DNA from: Usitatibacter rugosus
GTDB taxonomy: Bacteria; Pseudomonadota; Gammaproteobacteria; Burkholderiales; Usitatibacteraceae
Reading direction: 5' to 3'
Assembly (NCBI RefSeq): GCF_013003965.1
Contig: NZ_CP053069.1
Coordinates: 2,697,419-2,761,418, forward strand
Length of the DNA stretch: 64,000 bases
Each line of letters begins with the position of its first letter. Positions within the stretch are counted from its first letter, which is position 1. The notes beneath the pieces are model-generated. The model was given only the letters and a program-made list of their open reading frames with translations. It did not search any database and was not told the DNA's origin. Position numbers and translations under genes: made by a program. Shown one piece after another: positions 45,898-54,787 of this stretch.

Positions 45898-46511
45898 CGC
45901 CCGAATACTGGATCGAGGCCAAGGCCGCGCTCGCGAAGCGCGACGCGAAGCTGCGCAAGATCATCCGCAAGCACGGCGATGCGGCACTCGCCACGCGCGG
46001 CGATCCCTTCCAGACCCTCGCGCGCTCCATCGTCGGCCAGCAGATCTCGGTGAAAGCCGCCCAGTCGATCTGGGATCGTTTCCACACCGCCGCGGGGGGC
46101 ATGAAGCCCAAGCTGGTGTTGGCTCTCGAGGAGCCGCGGCTGCGCGAATGCGGGCTCTCGCGTGCCAAGGCCTCCTACCTGCGCGACCTGGCGCTGCACT
46201 TCGACTCGGGCCAGGTGAAGCCGAAGCGCTGGCCGAAGATGGACGACGAAGCCATCATCGAGGAGCTGGTGCAGGTGCGCGGCATCGGCCGCTGGAGCGC
46301 GGAGATGTTCCTGATCTTCCATTTGCTCAGGCCCGACGTGCTGCCGGTCGCCGACCTCGGATTGCAGCGCGCGATGGAGCTGCACTACAACGGCGGCGAG
46401 CTCCTCACGCGCGACGAGATGCGCGCGATCGGCGAGGCGTGGAAGCCGTGGAGCTCGGTAGCGACGTGGTACCTTTGGCGCTCTCTCGACCCGGTTCCCG
46501 TCGAGTACTGA
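45894..46511 (+). CDS. DNA-3-methyladenine glycosylase II (AlkA-like)
   Basis: A 205-residue HhH-GPD DNA glycosylase that excises alkylated bases. The helix-hairpin-helix and catalytic region is VQVRGIGRWSAEMFLIFHL, with Asp in LPVADLGLQRA. The N-terminal helix block FQTLARSIVGQQISVKAAQSIW is conserved. It lacks the Ada-like N-terminal domain of some AlkA proteins. Confidence 0.88.
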   Translation: MTPEYWIEAKAALAKRDAKLRKIIRKHGDAALATRGDPFQTLARSIVGQQISVKAAQSIWDRFHTAAGGMKPKLVLALEEPRLRECGLSRAKASYLRDLALHFDSGQVKPKRWPKMDDEAIIEELVQVRGIGRWSAEMFLIFHLLRPDVLPVADLGLQRAMELHYNGGELLTRDEMRAIGEAWKPWSSVATWYLWRSLDPVPVEY

Positions 46512-46534
46512 ATTTTGTAAGGAGTGTCATCGCC

Positions 46535-47017
46535 ATGTCCTCGCGCCTCCTCGCTGGCCTCGCACTCGCCGCGGTCACCGTCCTCGCCGGTTGCTTCGAG
46601 TCCACCAAGCCGCTCTCCGAGCCCGGCACCGTGCCGTACGACACCGCGGTCCTCGGCTCCTGGAATTGCGTGCCCGACCCGCCGCTGCGGCCCCAGGACA
46701 AGGCGGCGCTCACCCTGCGCAACGTCGACCAGTACACCTACGACGCGAACTGGGTGGATGACGGCAAGACCTCGCGCTACCGCGCCTACGGCACGAAGAT
46801 CGACGGCAACGTCGTGATCAACGTGCTCGAGGTCGCGCCCGGTGCCAAGTGGTTCTTCCTGCGATACAAGCGCGAAGGCACGAAGCTCCGCCTCAGCGTG
46901 GCGCAGTCGACCGAGATCAAGGGCGGCTACGAGGCTCGGAAGATGGACGACGTGCGCGCGCGTGCCGGGAGCGACGACCTCTTCAAGACGTTCGCGCTCT
47001 GCACGAGGGGCAAGTGA
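46535..47017 (+). CDS. Predicted lipoprotein
   Basis: A 160-residue protein with a lipobox (VTVLAGC, Cys19) and an AAGGAG ribosome site. The mature part is predicted beta-rich (SWNCVPDPPLRPQDKAALTLRN, NVVINVLEVAPGAKWFFLRYKRE). No family recognised. It overlaps the next gene by 4 bases (GTGA). Confidence 0.75.
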   Translation: MSSRLLAGLALAAVTVLAGCFESTKPLSEPGTVPYDTAVLGSWNCVPDPPLRPQDKAALTLRNVDQYTYDANWVDDGKTSRYRAYGTKIDGNVVINVLEVAPGAKWFFLRYKREGTKLRLSVAQSTEIKGGYEARKMDDVRARAGSDDLFKTFALCTRGK

Positions 47018-47448
47018 GCAGCCCGTTCACCCCGCCCAAGGCGAACCTCGAAACCCTTCCGTCCGGCGTGGGCCCGGCGCCCGAGCTGTGGAACCCGGAT
47101 GCCGCGGGCGCGTGGAGCATCGTCCTCTCGCCGATCTTCGGTTCCGTGCTGGTGATGAAGAACTACCAGGCGCTCGGCGAGGCTGACCTGGCGCGGACCG
47201 CCCGCAACTGGATGTACGGCAGCATCTTCATGCTGTTCGTCACGGCGTTCGTGGGCGGTGCCGCGGGACTGGTGTGGATCGTGATCTGGTACATGATGTT
47301 CCAGCGCAAGCAGACGCACTACATCCGCGAGCGCTGGGGCAAGGACTACCCGAAGCGCGGCTGGCTGGTACCGCTGCTGATCGGGTTCGGCGCCCTGGTG
47401 GCCGCCTGGGTGGCGATCATCGCGGGGCTGGGCCTCGCGGCGCGCTAG
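47014..47448 (+). CDS. Membrane protein of unknown function
   Basis: A 144-residue protein starting with GTG inside the lipoprotein stop. The N-terminal 40 residues are soluble (ELWNPDAAGAWSIVLSPIFGS); three membrane helices follow (around residues 32-48, 70-95 and 115-142) with a conserved-looking RKQTHYIRERWGKDYPKRGW loop. The WSIVLSPIFGSVL pattern resembles small GYF-/TM2-like membrane proteins, but I cannot name a family. Confidence 0.65.
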   Translation: MSSPFTPPKANLETLPSGVGPAPELWNPDAAGAWSIVLSPIFGSVLVMKNYQALGEADLARTARNWMYGSIFMLFVTAFVGGAAGLVWIVIWYMMFQRKQTHYIRERWGKDYPKRGWLVPLLIGFGALVAAWVAIIAGLGLAAR

Positions 47449-47457
47449 GCACCGAAG

Positions 47458-48150
47458 TCAGACCAATCGACCGTCGGCAATGCGTAGCGTGCGGTCCATG
47501 CGCGCGGCGAGCGACGGATCGTGCGTCACCATCACGAACGCGGAGCCGTGGCGCTTGTTCAGCGCCAGCACCAGCTCGAACACCTTCGACGCATTCTCCC
47601 GGTCCAGGTTGCCCGTGGGCTCGTCGGCCAGCACGCAGGCCGGCTCGGTGACGAGCGCGCGAGCGACAGCGACGCGCTGGCGCTCACCGCCCGAGAGCTC
47701 GCCCGGCCGATGCTCGACGCGGTGCGAGAGCCCCACCTCGGCCAGCATCGCCCGCGCTCGTGCATGCGCTTCGGCAACCGGCATGCGGCGGATCGACAGC
47801 GGCATGGCGACGTTCTCCAGCGCGGAGAACTCGGGCAGCAGATGATGGAACTGGTAGACGAAGCCGAGGTGCTTGTTGCGAAGCGCGCCTTGCTCCGTGG
47901 GACCGAGCTTCGCGAAGTCCTGGCCCAGCAGCGAGATCACGCCCGAATCGGCGCGATCGAGCCCGCCCAGCAGATGGAGCAGCGTGCTCTTGCCCGAGCC
48001 CGAGGCGCCGACGATCGCGACGGATTCGCCGCGCTTCACCTCGAAGTCGATGCAGTGGAGCACCGGCACGGCGACATCGCCCAGGCCGTAGCTTTTCTTG
48101 AGACCTCTGCAGGAAAGCGCGACCTGCGTATCCACGGCGGGGCTACTCAT
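47458..48150 (-). CDS. lolD: Lipoprotein-releasing system ATP-binding protein LolD
   Basis: A 230-residue ATPase of the MacB/LolD family with Walker [10 protein letters not shown] near residue 49, signature [15 protein letters not shown] and Walker [13 protein letters not shown]. The LolD-type segment [18 protein letters not shown] is present. It extracts outer-membrane lipoproteins from the inner membrane together with LolC/E. It overlaps lolC by 8 bases. Confidence 0.94.
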   Translation of the reverse strand: MSSPAVDTQVALSCRGLKKSYGLGDVAVPVLHCIDFEVKRGESVAIVGASGSGKSTLLHLLGGLDRADSGVISLLGQDFAKLGPTEQGALRNKHLGFVYQFHHLLPEFSALENVAMPLSIRRMPVAEAHARARAMLAEVGLSHRVEHRPGELSGGERQRVAVARALVTEPACVLADEPTGNLDRENASKVFELVLALNKRHGSAFVMVTHDPSLAARMDRTLRIADGRLV

Positions 48151-49387
48151 AGCGCAACGCCTCGGCCGGATTCACGCGCGAGGCCCGCCAGCTCGGATAG
48201 AGCGTCGCGATGAAGGAGAGCACGAGCGAGATCACGGTGACGTAGATCACGTCGCCCCAGTGGACGTCCGAGGGCAGCTCGCTGATGTAGTAGACCTCCT
48301 TCGAGAGGATCTGGAACCCGAAGGCGCGCTCGATGGCCGGCACCAGCCAGTCGATGTTGAACGCGAGGAAGAGCCCCAGCAGCACGCCGATCAGGGTGCC
48401 CACGAGTCCGATCACCGCGCCCTGCACCACGAAGATCTTCATGATGCTGGCGGGCGACGCGCCCAGAGTCCTCAGGATGGCGATGTCCGGGTGCTTCTCC
48501 GTCACCACCATCACCAGCGTGGACACGACGTTGATCGCGGCCACGAGGATGATGAGCGTGAGGATGATGAACATCATCCGCTTCTCGATCTGGATGGCGC
48601 GGAAGTAGTTCACGTTCTGCTGCGTCCAGTCGCTGATGTACGCCTCGGTACGCATGGAGCGCGCCAGGTCGCGCGCGACGCGCGGGGCCTCGTAGATGTC
48701 GCGGGTCTTCAGCCGGACGCCGCTCACGGCGCCGTCCATGCGGTAGAGGATCTGCGTGTCCTCCATGCGCGCCATGGCGAGGCCCGAGTCGAACTCGTTG
48801 TGGTCCACCTTGAAGATGCCGACCACCTTGAACTGCTTGAGCCTCGGCACGAGGCCCGCCGGCGTGACCTGCCCTTGCGGAGCAATCAGCGTAACGCGGT
48901 CGCCCACCGAGACGCGCAGCCCCTGGGCAAGGTTCACGCCGAGGGCGATGCCGAACTCGCCGGGCTTGAGGTCCGCGAGGCTGCCCGAGACCATGTGCTT
49001 GCCGATGTCGGCCACCTGCTCCTCGAGCTCCGGGACGATGCCGCGGACGAAGACGCCGCGCACGCCCGCGCCCGTGGAGAGCAGGCCCTGGCCCACGACG
49101 AAGGGCGCCGCTCCGACCACGGCGGGGTTCTTCTTCGCGTCCTCGGCAATGCTTTCCCAGCCGGTGAGGCCCTTGTCGAGGCCGGTGATCTGGATGTGGG
49201 CCGCCACGCCGAGGATGCGCGCGCGGATCTCCTTCTCGAAGCCGTTCATCACCGACATCACGGTGATCAGCGCGGCGATGCCGAGCGAGATCCCCAGGAT
49301 GGAGATGAACGAGATGAAGGAGATGAAGTTGTTGCGGCGCTTCGCCCGCGTATAGCGAAGGCCGACAAAGAGTTCGAAGGGCTGCAA
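48143..49387 (-). CDS. lolC: Lipoprotein-releasing system transmembrane protein LolC/LolE
   Basis: A 414-residue FtsX-like permease with four membrane helices. It starts [23 protein letters not shown], typical of LolC/E, with a large periplasmic domain between helices 1 and 2 and [22 protein letters not shown] before the C-terminal helices. Only one such gene is present here, so it may act as a homodimer (LolF-like) or pair with a LolE elsewhere. Confidence 0.92.
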   Translation of the reverse strand: MQPFELFVGLRYTRAKRRNNFISFISFISILGISLGIAALITVMSVMNGFEKEIRARILGVAAHIQITGLDKGLTGWESIAEDAKKNPAVVGAAPFVVGQGLLSTGAGVRGVFVRGIVPELEEQVADIGKHMVSGSLADLKPGEFGIALGVNLAQGLRVSVGDRVTLIAPQGQVTPAGLVPRLKQFKVVGIFKVDHNEFDSGLAMARMEDTQILYRMDGAVSGVRLKTRDIYEAPRVARDLARSMRTEAYISDWTQQNVNYFRAIQIEKRMMFIILTLIILVAAINVVSTLVMVVTEKHPDIAILRTLGASPASIMKIFVVQGAVIGLVGTLIGVLLGLFLAFNIDWLVPAIERAFGFQILSKEVYYISELPSDVHWGDVIYVTVISLVLSFIATLYPSWRASRVNPAEALRYE

Positions 49388-49390
49388 AGG

Positions 49391-49474
49391 GAAAAACCCG
49401 GGTCAGAGTGAGGTTTCGTGCCGGATTATCGCCGATAATCCGCGGTGGAAACCTCACTCTGACCCGGGTTTTTC
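49391..49474. repeat. REP-like palindrome with GGGTCAGAGTGAGG arms
   Basis: A 27-base arm (49391-49417) is repeated perfectly inverted (49448-49474). The 30-base centre holds a second perfect 8-bp stem, GGATTATC/GATAATCC. The two nested stems form one long hairpin between the divergent lolC and RpfE-like genes. It lies 3 bases from the lolC start and 3 bases from the TTG start of the next gene. Confidence 0.9.
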
Positions 49475-49477
49475 GCT

Positions 49478-50476
49478 TTGCCTCTCACGCTTCTCGTTCC
49501 CTCCCTGCTGCCTCCCGCCGACGCGCCTGCGACGATGCGAGAAGCGCGCCTGCCCGCGCTCGAGAAATGGCTTGCGCGCGCCGACCTCTCGCGCGTGCCC
49601 GGCCGGGGCGCCTATGCGTGGCTCGCGGAGGCGTCCGCCCTGCCCAGCCCCCCGCCCTACGCCGCCGTAGCACTCGCGGGCGAGGCCGAGCCGCGCGAAG
49701 GCCCCTGGATGCGGGCCGACCCCGTGCACCTGCGCATCAACCGGGACCTGGTCTCGCTGTACGACGCCTCGACGCTCGACCTTTCGACCGGCGAGGCCGA
49801 GGTGCTGGCCGCCGCCCTGCAGGCGCTCTTCAAGGACGACGACCTGGAGTTCGTCGTGCCCGCGCCGGAGCGCTGGTACGTTCGCATCCCCGGGGACATG
49901 CCCGTCACCACGCCGCTCGACCAGGCGGTGGGCCGTGACATCTTCGGCCTGCTGCCCAACGGCGGCAGCTTGAACTGGCGCTCGTTCATGACCGAGGCGC
50001 AGATGGTGCTCTCGAACCACGACGTGAACGCGCGCCGCGAGGTGGCCGGGCAGCCCGCGGTCAACAGCGTCTGGTTCTGGGGCGAAGGCACCTGCCCGCC
50101 GAACGTCGTCCTCCCGTTCGACCGCGTCGTTGCCGGCGAGCCGTTCGCCCGAGGGCTGGCCCGATTGGGAGGCGTGCCGGCGGTGAATGTGCCCGGCACG
50201 CTCGCGGAGCTCCCGCCGACACCGAAGGACAAGGACACACTCGTCGTGCTGGACGACCTCGTCCGCCCGTTCCGGCGCGGCGATCCCGAGGCGTGGCTCG
50301 CGATCGCGCGATCGCTCGACGAGCGCTGGTTCGCCTCCCTCGGCGACGTGGCCCGCCAATCGGGCGGCCTGCGACTGATCCTCCCCGGCGAGAAGGACAC
50401 CGTCGTCGCCACCCTCGCGCCTTCCACGCGCTGGCGCATGCTGCGCACCCGCAAGTCCGTCTCGCACCATGCCTGA
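49478..50476 (+). CDS. RpfE-type/phosphoglycerate-mutase-like protein upstream of recJ
   Basis: A 332-residue protein related to the COG4255 group (often labelled regulatory protein RpfE or cofactor-independent phosphoglycerate-mutase-like). It contains SLPSPPPYAAVALAGEAEP-like and LRINRDLVSLYDASTLDLS segments and PAVNSVWFWGEGTCPP, typical of the group. It lacks an evident metal-binding SxN/DxxxH core, so enzymatic activity is doubtful. The start is TTG at 49478, directly next to a palindrome and without a clear ribosome site; ATG at 49533 is an alternative. It overlaps recJ by 8 bases. Confidence 0.7.
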   Translation: MPLTLLVPSLLPPADAPATMREARLPALEKWLARADLSRVPGRGAYAWLAEASALPSPPPYAAVALAGEAEPREGPWMRADPVHLRINRDLVSLYDASTLDLSTGEAEVLAAALQALFKDDDLEFVVPAPERWYVRIPGDMPVTTPLDQAVGRDIFGLLPNGGSLNWRSFMTEAQMVLSNHDVNARREVAGQPAVNSVWFWGEGTCPPNVVLPFDRVVAGEPFARGLARLGGVPAVNVPGTLAELPPTPKDKDTLVVLDDLVRPFRRGDPEAWLAIARSLDERWFASLGDVARQSGGLRLILPGEKDTVVATLAPSTRWRMLRTRKSVSHHA

Positions 50477-52169
50477 GATCCTGCATCGCCCGGTCGATGC
50501 GGAGAGCGTGGCGCGCCTGGTCGCGACCGGATGCGATCCGCGCCTGGCCCGCCTCTATGCCGCGCGCGGCGTGGCCGATCCCGGAGAGCTCTCCACCACG
50601 TTCGCCTCGCTCGTCTCACCCGACCGGCTCCTGAACGCCGATCACGCGGCCCGCCTGCTCGCCGACGCGATCGAGCGCCGCGAGCACTTGGTCATCGTCG
50701 CTGACTACGACGCGGATGGCGCCACGGCCTGCGCGGTGGGATTGCGGGCGCTGCGATCGATGGGCGCGATCGTCGATTCCTTCGTGCCCAACCGCTTCGA
50801 GCACGGCTACGGGCTCACACCGGAGATCGTGAAAGAGGCAGCGGCACTGAAGCCCTCACTGCTGATCACCGTGGACAACGGCATCGCCGCCGTCGCGGGC
50901 GTGGACGCGGCCAACGCCCTGGGCATGCGCGTGCTCGTGACGGACCATCACCTGCCCGGCTCGGAGCTGCCACGGGCCGAGTGCATCGTGAATCCGAATC
51001 AAGCGGGCTGCACGTTTCCCAGCAAGCATCTCGCCGGCGTGGGCGTGATCTTCTACGTGATGCTCGCGTTGCGCGGCGAGCTGCGTCGGCGCGGCGCCTT
51101 CGCGGGCAAGCCAGAGCCGCAGCTCGCGGAGCTGCTCGATCTCGTGGCGCTCGGAACCGTGGCCGACGTCGTGCGGTTGGACACCAACAACCGCATCCTC
51201 GTGACGCAGGGCCTCGCGCGCATCCGGGGCGGCAAGGCTTCGCCGGGCGTGCGCGCGCTGTTCGAGGCGGCGGGACGGATGCCGCGGCGCGCGACGGTTT
51301 ATGACCTCGCGTTCGTCGTAGGACCGCGCCTCAATGCCGCCGGCCGCCTGGACGACATGTCGCTCGGCATCGAGTGCCTGTCCACGGACAACGAGGAACG
51401 CGCCGCCGAACTCGCCGCAAATCTCGACAAGCTGAACCGCGAGCGACGCGAGATCGAAGTGGACATGGTCGAATCGGCGCTGAAGCTCCTGGAAAGCGTG
51501 GATCCCGGCGAGGGCTACTCGTTGAGCGTCCACCGCCCCGACTGGCACGGCGGAGTCGTCGGCATCCTCGCCTCGCGGCTGAAGGACCGCTTCCATCGCC
51601 CGGTGTTCGCGTTCGCGCAGGATGGCGCCGCCTTCCTCAAGGGATCCGGCCGCTCCATCCACGGCCTGCACCTTCGCGACGCGCTGGATCTCGTCGACAA
51701 GCGCAACCCCGGACTGCTCGAGCGCTTCGGAGGCCATGCCGCCGCGGCGGGCGTCACGATTCCCGCCGGCCGGCTCGCCGACTTCGCCGCCGCCTTCGAG
51801 GCCGTCGCGCGCGAAGCGCTCACGGCCGCGGACCTCGAGCGCCGCATCGACGTCGACGGAGAGCTCACGGCCCAGGATATGGGGGGAGACTTCGCGCGCC
51901 TGCTGCGCGACGCCGTGTGGGGCCAGGGCTTTCCGGAACCGCGCTTCGTGGGGACGTTCGAGGTCGCCTCGCAGCGGGTCGTGGGCGAGCGCCACGTGAA
52001 GCTCGCCTTGAAGCGCGGAGGCCGCGGATACCCGGCCATGCGCTTCGGCTCGGCCGACCCGCTGCCGGCTTCAGTGGTCGCGGTCTACCGGCTGGACCTC
52101 AACGAGTACCTCGGCGAGGAATCGCTCCAGCTCACCATCGAGCACTGGGAGAGCGCGACGCCCTCCTAG
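50469..52169 (+). CDS. recJ: Single-stranded-DNA-specific exonuclease RecJ
   Basis: A 566-residue 5'-3' exonuclease of the DHH superfamily. Motifs: VIVADYDADGATACAV (DxD), LITVDNGIAA, VLVTDHHLPG (DHH), then the DHHA1 domain with GRSIHGLHLRDAL and GGHAAAAGVTI. The usual RecJ OB domain follows. The stop TAG is shared through CTAG with the convergent binding-protein gene. Confidence 0.95.
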   Translation: MPEILHRPVDAESVARLVATGCDPRLARLYAARGVADPGELSTTFASLVSPDRLLNADHAARLLADAIERREHLVIVADYDADGATACAVGLRALRSMGAIVDSFVPNRFEHGYGLTPEIVKEAAALKPSLLITVDNGIAAVAGVDAANALGMRVLVTDHHLPGSELPRAECIVNPNQAGCTFPSKHLAGVGVIFYVMLALRGELRRRGAFAGKPEPQLAELLDLVALGTVADVVRLDTNNRILVTQGLARIRGGKASPGVRALFEAAGRMPRRATVYDLAFVVGPRLNAAGRLDDMSLGIECLSTDNEERAAELAANLDKLNRERREIEVDMVESALKLLESVDPGEGYSLSVHRPDWHGGVVGILASRLKDRFHRPVFAFAQDGAAFLKGSGRSIHGLHLRDALDLVDKRNPGLLERFGGHAAAAGVTIPAGRLADFAAAFEAVAREALTAADLERRIDVDGELTAQDMGGDFARLLRDAVWGQGFPEPRFVGTFEVASQRVVGERHVKLALKRGGRGYPAMRFGSADPLPASVVAVYRLDLNEYLGEESLQLTIEHWESATPS

Positions 52170-53281
52170 CGGATGAAGCGGCCGTCCTTGCCGATCATGG
52201 TGATCTCGACGAACGTCGAACCCGTGCGGTTGGCGCCGCCGTAGCGCAACGGGAAGCCGCCGTAGTTCGTGTCCATGTTCTCGAAGGCGGTGACCAGGCT
52301 CTCGCGAGTCGGGTTGTTGCCGGCCTTCTTCAGCGCATCGACCATGATGCGTGCCGAGAGCCAGCCCTCGATCGCGGCATACGACGGGGCGATCTTGGCT
52401 TCGCGCGAGAACTGCAGGAAGTCGCGCGACGCGCCCTCGCGGGCCTCGAACGGATACGGCATGACCTGCGTGACCATCACGCCCTTCGAGTACTCGCCCA
52501 GCTCCTTCACGTAGGCCGACGACGAGGTGTTGGACAGGGAGACGAACTGCGTATTCGAGCGGGCGGAGCGCAGCTTCTGCACGATGGTCGCGCAGATCTT
52601 CGGGATGCAGAAGCCGAGCGTCATCGCGGGTGCGGCCTTCACGATGGTGTTCACGGCTTCGTCCACGTCGGTGGCGCCGCGCGGGATGGACACGATGGCC
52701 TTCGGCTGGATGTTGTTCTTCTCGAACGCCGCCTTGGCGCCGCCCAGCGCGTCCTTGCCGAAGCCGTCGTCGGTATAGACCACGGCCACGTTGTTCGCGC
52801 CCTGGGCCACGAGCTGCGAGACGACGGTGGCGACTTCCACTTGAACGGGGGCGCGGAGGTTGAACAGGTAGCGATTGGGCGGCTCGTGCATCTGCTTCGA
52901 GCTGCCGACACCGGCGAACATCGGGACTTTCTTCTCGGCGATGATGGGCATCACGGCCTCGGCGTTGGCCGTGCCGCGGAAGAGGAAGAGCGCGAGGACG
53001 TTCCGCTCGTCGATGAGCTTCTTCGCGTTCTCGACCGAGCGCTTGGTGTCGAAACCGTCGTCGAGCGATTCGAGCTCGATCTTGCGGCCGTTCACCCCGC
53101 CCTTGGCGTTCACCATGGCGAAGTAGGCCCGCGCGGCGTTGGCGGTTTCCTTGACGGGGCCCGACTGGGGGCCGCTGTAGTCGGCGGTCTGGCCGAGGCG
53201 GATGACCGCTTCGGGCTTCTGGGCCTGCGCGATGCCGGCCGCGAGGAGCGCCGTGCACAGCAGGGAATTCACGATCTTCAT
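52166..53281 (-). CDS. Orphan ABC transporter substrate-binding protein
   Basis: A 371-residue periplasmic binding protein of the LivK superfamily. It has a signal peptide (about 1-21, ending IAQAQ) and opens VIRLGQTADYSGPQSGPVKE. An AGGAGG box precedes the ATG at 53281. No permease or ATPase genes are adjacent, so it either serves a transporter encoded elsewhere or acts as a sensor component. The ligand is unknown. Confidence 0.85.
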   Translation of the reverse strand: MKIVNSLLCTALLAAGIAQAQKPEAVIRLGQTADYSGPQSGPVKETANAARAYFAMVNAKGGVNGRKIELESLDDGFDTKRSVENAKKLIDERNVLALFLFRGTANAEAVMPIIAEKKVPMFAGVGSSKQMHEPPNRYLFNLRAPVQVEVATVVSQLVAQGANNVAVVYTDDGFGKDALGGAKAAFEKNNIQPKAIVSIPRGATDVDEAVNTIVKAAPAMTLGFCIPKICATIVQKLRSARSNTQFVSLSNTSSSAYVKELGEYSKGVMVTQVMPYPFEAREGASRDFLQFSREAKIAPSYAAIEGWLSARIMVDALKKAGNNPTRESLVTAFENMDTNYGGFPLRYGGANRTGSTFVEITMIGKDGRFIR

Positions 53282-53445
53282 GGTCTTTGCCTCCTGATGG
53301 TGCGGGTGTTGCGGACAGGTCTTGCCGCCTGTGCCGGGTTGGCCGCGCACGCATCATCGGACGCATGGGCATGACAGGGCTGTGAAAGCCCGCACATTAT
53401 GGGGCCACGGCAGGTTGCACCTGAAATTGTCCCCACCCCTTCCTT

Positions 53446-53451
53446 TATAAT
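53446..53451 (+). promoter_or_regulatory. Candidate -10 element of prfB
   Basis: A perfect TATAAT ends 6 bases before the prfB ATG. No -35 lies at a standard distance. If used, transcription would begin at or next to the ATG and the message would be leaderless, which fits the absence of a ribosome site there. Confidence 0.3.
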
Positions 53452-53457
53452 TGCGGG

Positions 53458-54562
53458 ATGGAATCCGACCAGCTGAACCAGATCGAGAACACCCTCCACG
53501 ACCTTGCCGCCCGTTCGGCCGAGCTCCGGAGGTATCTTTGACTACGACGGGAAGAAGTCGCGCCTCCAGGAAGTCGGCAAGGCGCTAGAGGACCCCGGTG
53601 TCTGGAACGACACCAAGCGGGCGCAGGACCTCGGCAAGGAGCGCAGCGCGCTCGAAGCCACCGTCACCACCATCGAGAAGATCGAGTCCAGCCTCGCGGA
53701 CTCCGGGGAGCTCTTTGCCCTCGCCAAGGCCGAAGGCGACGACAGCACCCTGGTCTCCGTGCGAGATGACGTCCACGGCACCCGCGGGCTCGTCGAGGGC
53801 CTCGAGTTCCAGCGGATGTTCTCCCATCCCATGGACCCGAACCCGTGCTTCATGGACATCAACGCCGGCCAGGGCGGCACGGAGGCCCAGGACTGGACCT
53901 CCATGCTGCTGCGCATGTACCTCAAGTACTGCGACAAGAAGGGCTTCAAGGCCGAGGTGCTGGAGGAAAGCGACGGGGAAGTCGCGGGCCTGAAGAGCGC
54001 CTCCCTCAAGATCACCGGCCCCTACGCCTACGGGTACCTGCGCACGGAGACCGGCATTCATCGGCTGGTCCGCAAGAGCCCGTTCGACTCCAACGCCCGG
54101 CGCCACACGTCCTTCGCGGCCGTATTCGTCTACCCCGAGGTGGACGATTCGATCGAAATCGAGATCAACCCGGCGGATCTGCGCATCGATACCTACCGCG
54201 CGTCCGGGGCGGGTGGCCAGCACGTGAACAAGACGGATTCGGCCGTGCGCATCACGCACCTTCCCACCAACACAGTGGTCTCGTCGCAGAACGACCGCTC
54301 GCAGCACAGGAACCGCGCCGAGGCGATGGCGATGCTGAAGGCGAAGCTCTACGAGCTGGAGCTGCGCAAGCAAAACGAAGCCAAGCAGAAGATGGAAGAC
54401 GCCAAGACCGACATCGGCTGGGGCCACCAGATTCGCTCGTATGTCCTGGATCAATCGCGCATCAAGGACCTCCGCACCAACCACGAGGTGGGCAACACCC
54501 AGGCCGTGCTGGACGGCGACCTCGACGATTTCATCAGCGCCAGTTTGAAGCAGGGTGTGTAA
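53458..54562 (+). CDS. prfB: Peptide chain release factor 2 (programmed +1 frameshift)
   Basis: A 367-residue class-I release factor that recognises UGA and UAA. The first 27 codons (from ATG 53458) end at an in-frame TGA at 53539-53541; translation shifts +1 on CTT and continues GAC TAC GAC to 54562. Downstream are the anticodon-like SPF ([16 protein letters not shown]) and the catalytic GGQ ([17 protein letters not shown]). The 27+340 residues give the normal RF2 length. The gene must be annotated as a joined CDS; a single-frame call loses the N-terminus. Confidence 0.95.
53528..53542 (+). promoter_or_regulatory. RF2 autoregulatory frameshift site
   Basis: GGAGG, 3 bases, CTT TGA C. The internal Shine-Dalgarno-like GGAGG and the slippery CTT before TGA followed by C are the standard prfB frameshift elements. 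Low RF2 allows the shift and restores RF2 synthesis. Confidence 0.95.
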
Positions 54563-54603
54563 AAAGGCGTACTGACGCGCGTAATACGTAGGCCGATTTT
54601 TAA

Positions 54604-54748
54604 GGGAAGGATGGGAAGGAAAAGCGAAGGAAGGGAAGGAAATCGTTGAAAGTGAGTGGAGTGCCATCGTGCCGACTTCACGCGACGCAAGACAACGTCA
54701 CTTTCAGAGCCTTCCTTCCCTTCCTTCGTTTTTCCTTCCCTTCCTTCC
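54604..54748. repeat. Long palindromic repeat, GGAAGGATGGGAAGGAAA family (empty copy), between prfB and the M20 gene
   Basis: Arms of about 51 bases (54604-54655 and 54698-54748) pair inverted with roughly 85 percent identity. Each holds two tandem purine-rich units joined by AGCG, and the inner ends share GAAAGTGA. The loop is about 42 bases and has no coding potential. The units match those flanking the GxxExxY gene 1.5 kb downstream, so this looks like an empty version of the same element. Confidence 0.88.
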
Positions 54749-54787
54749 TGTCCAAAACAAACGTTTCCATTCTCAGGGACGCTTCAC

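Noticed and set aside
53504..53539. prfB annotated as a single-frame gene from 53504
   Set aside because: This misses the real ATG at 53458 and the programmed frameshift, both clearly visible.
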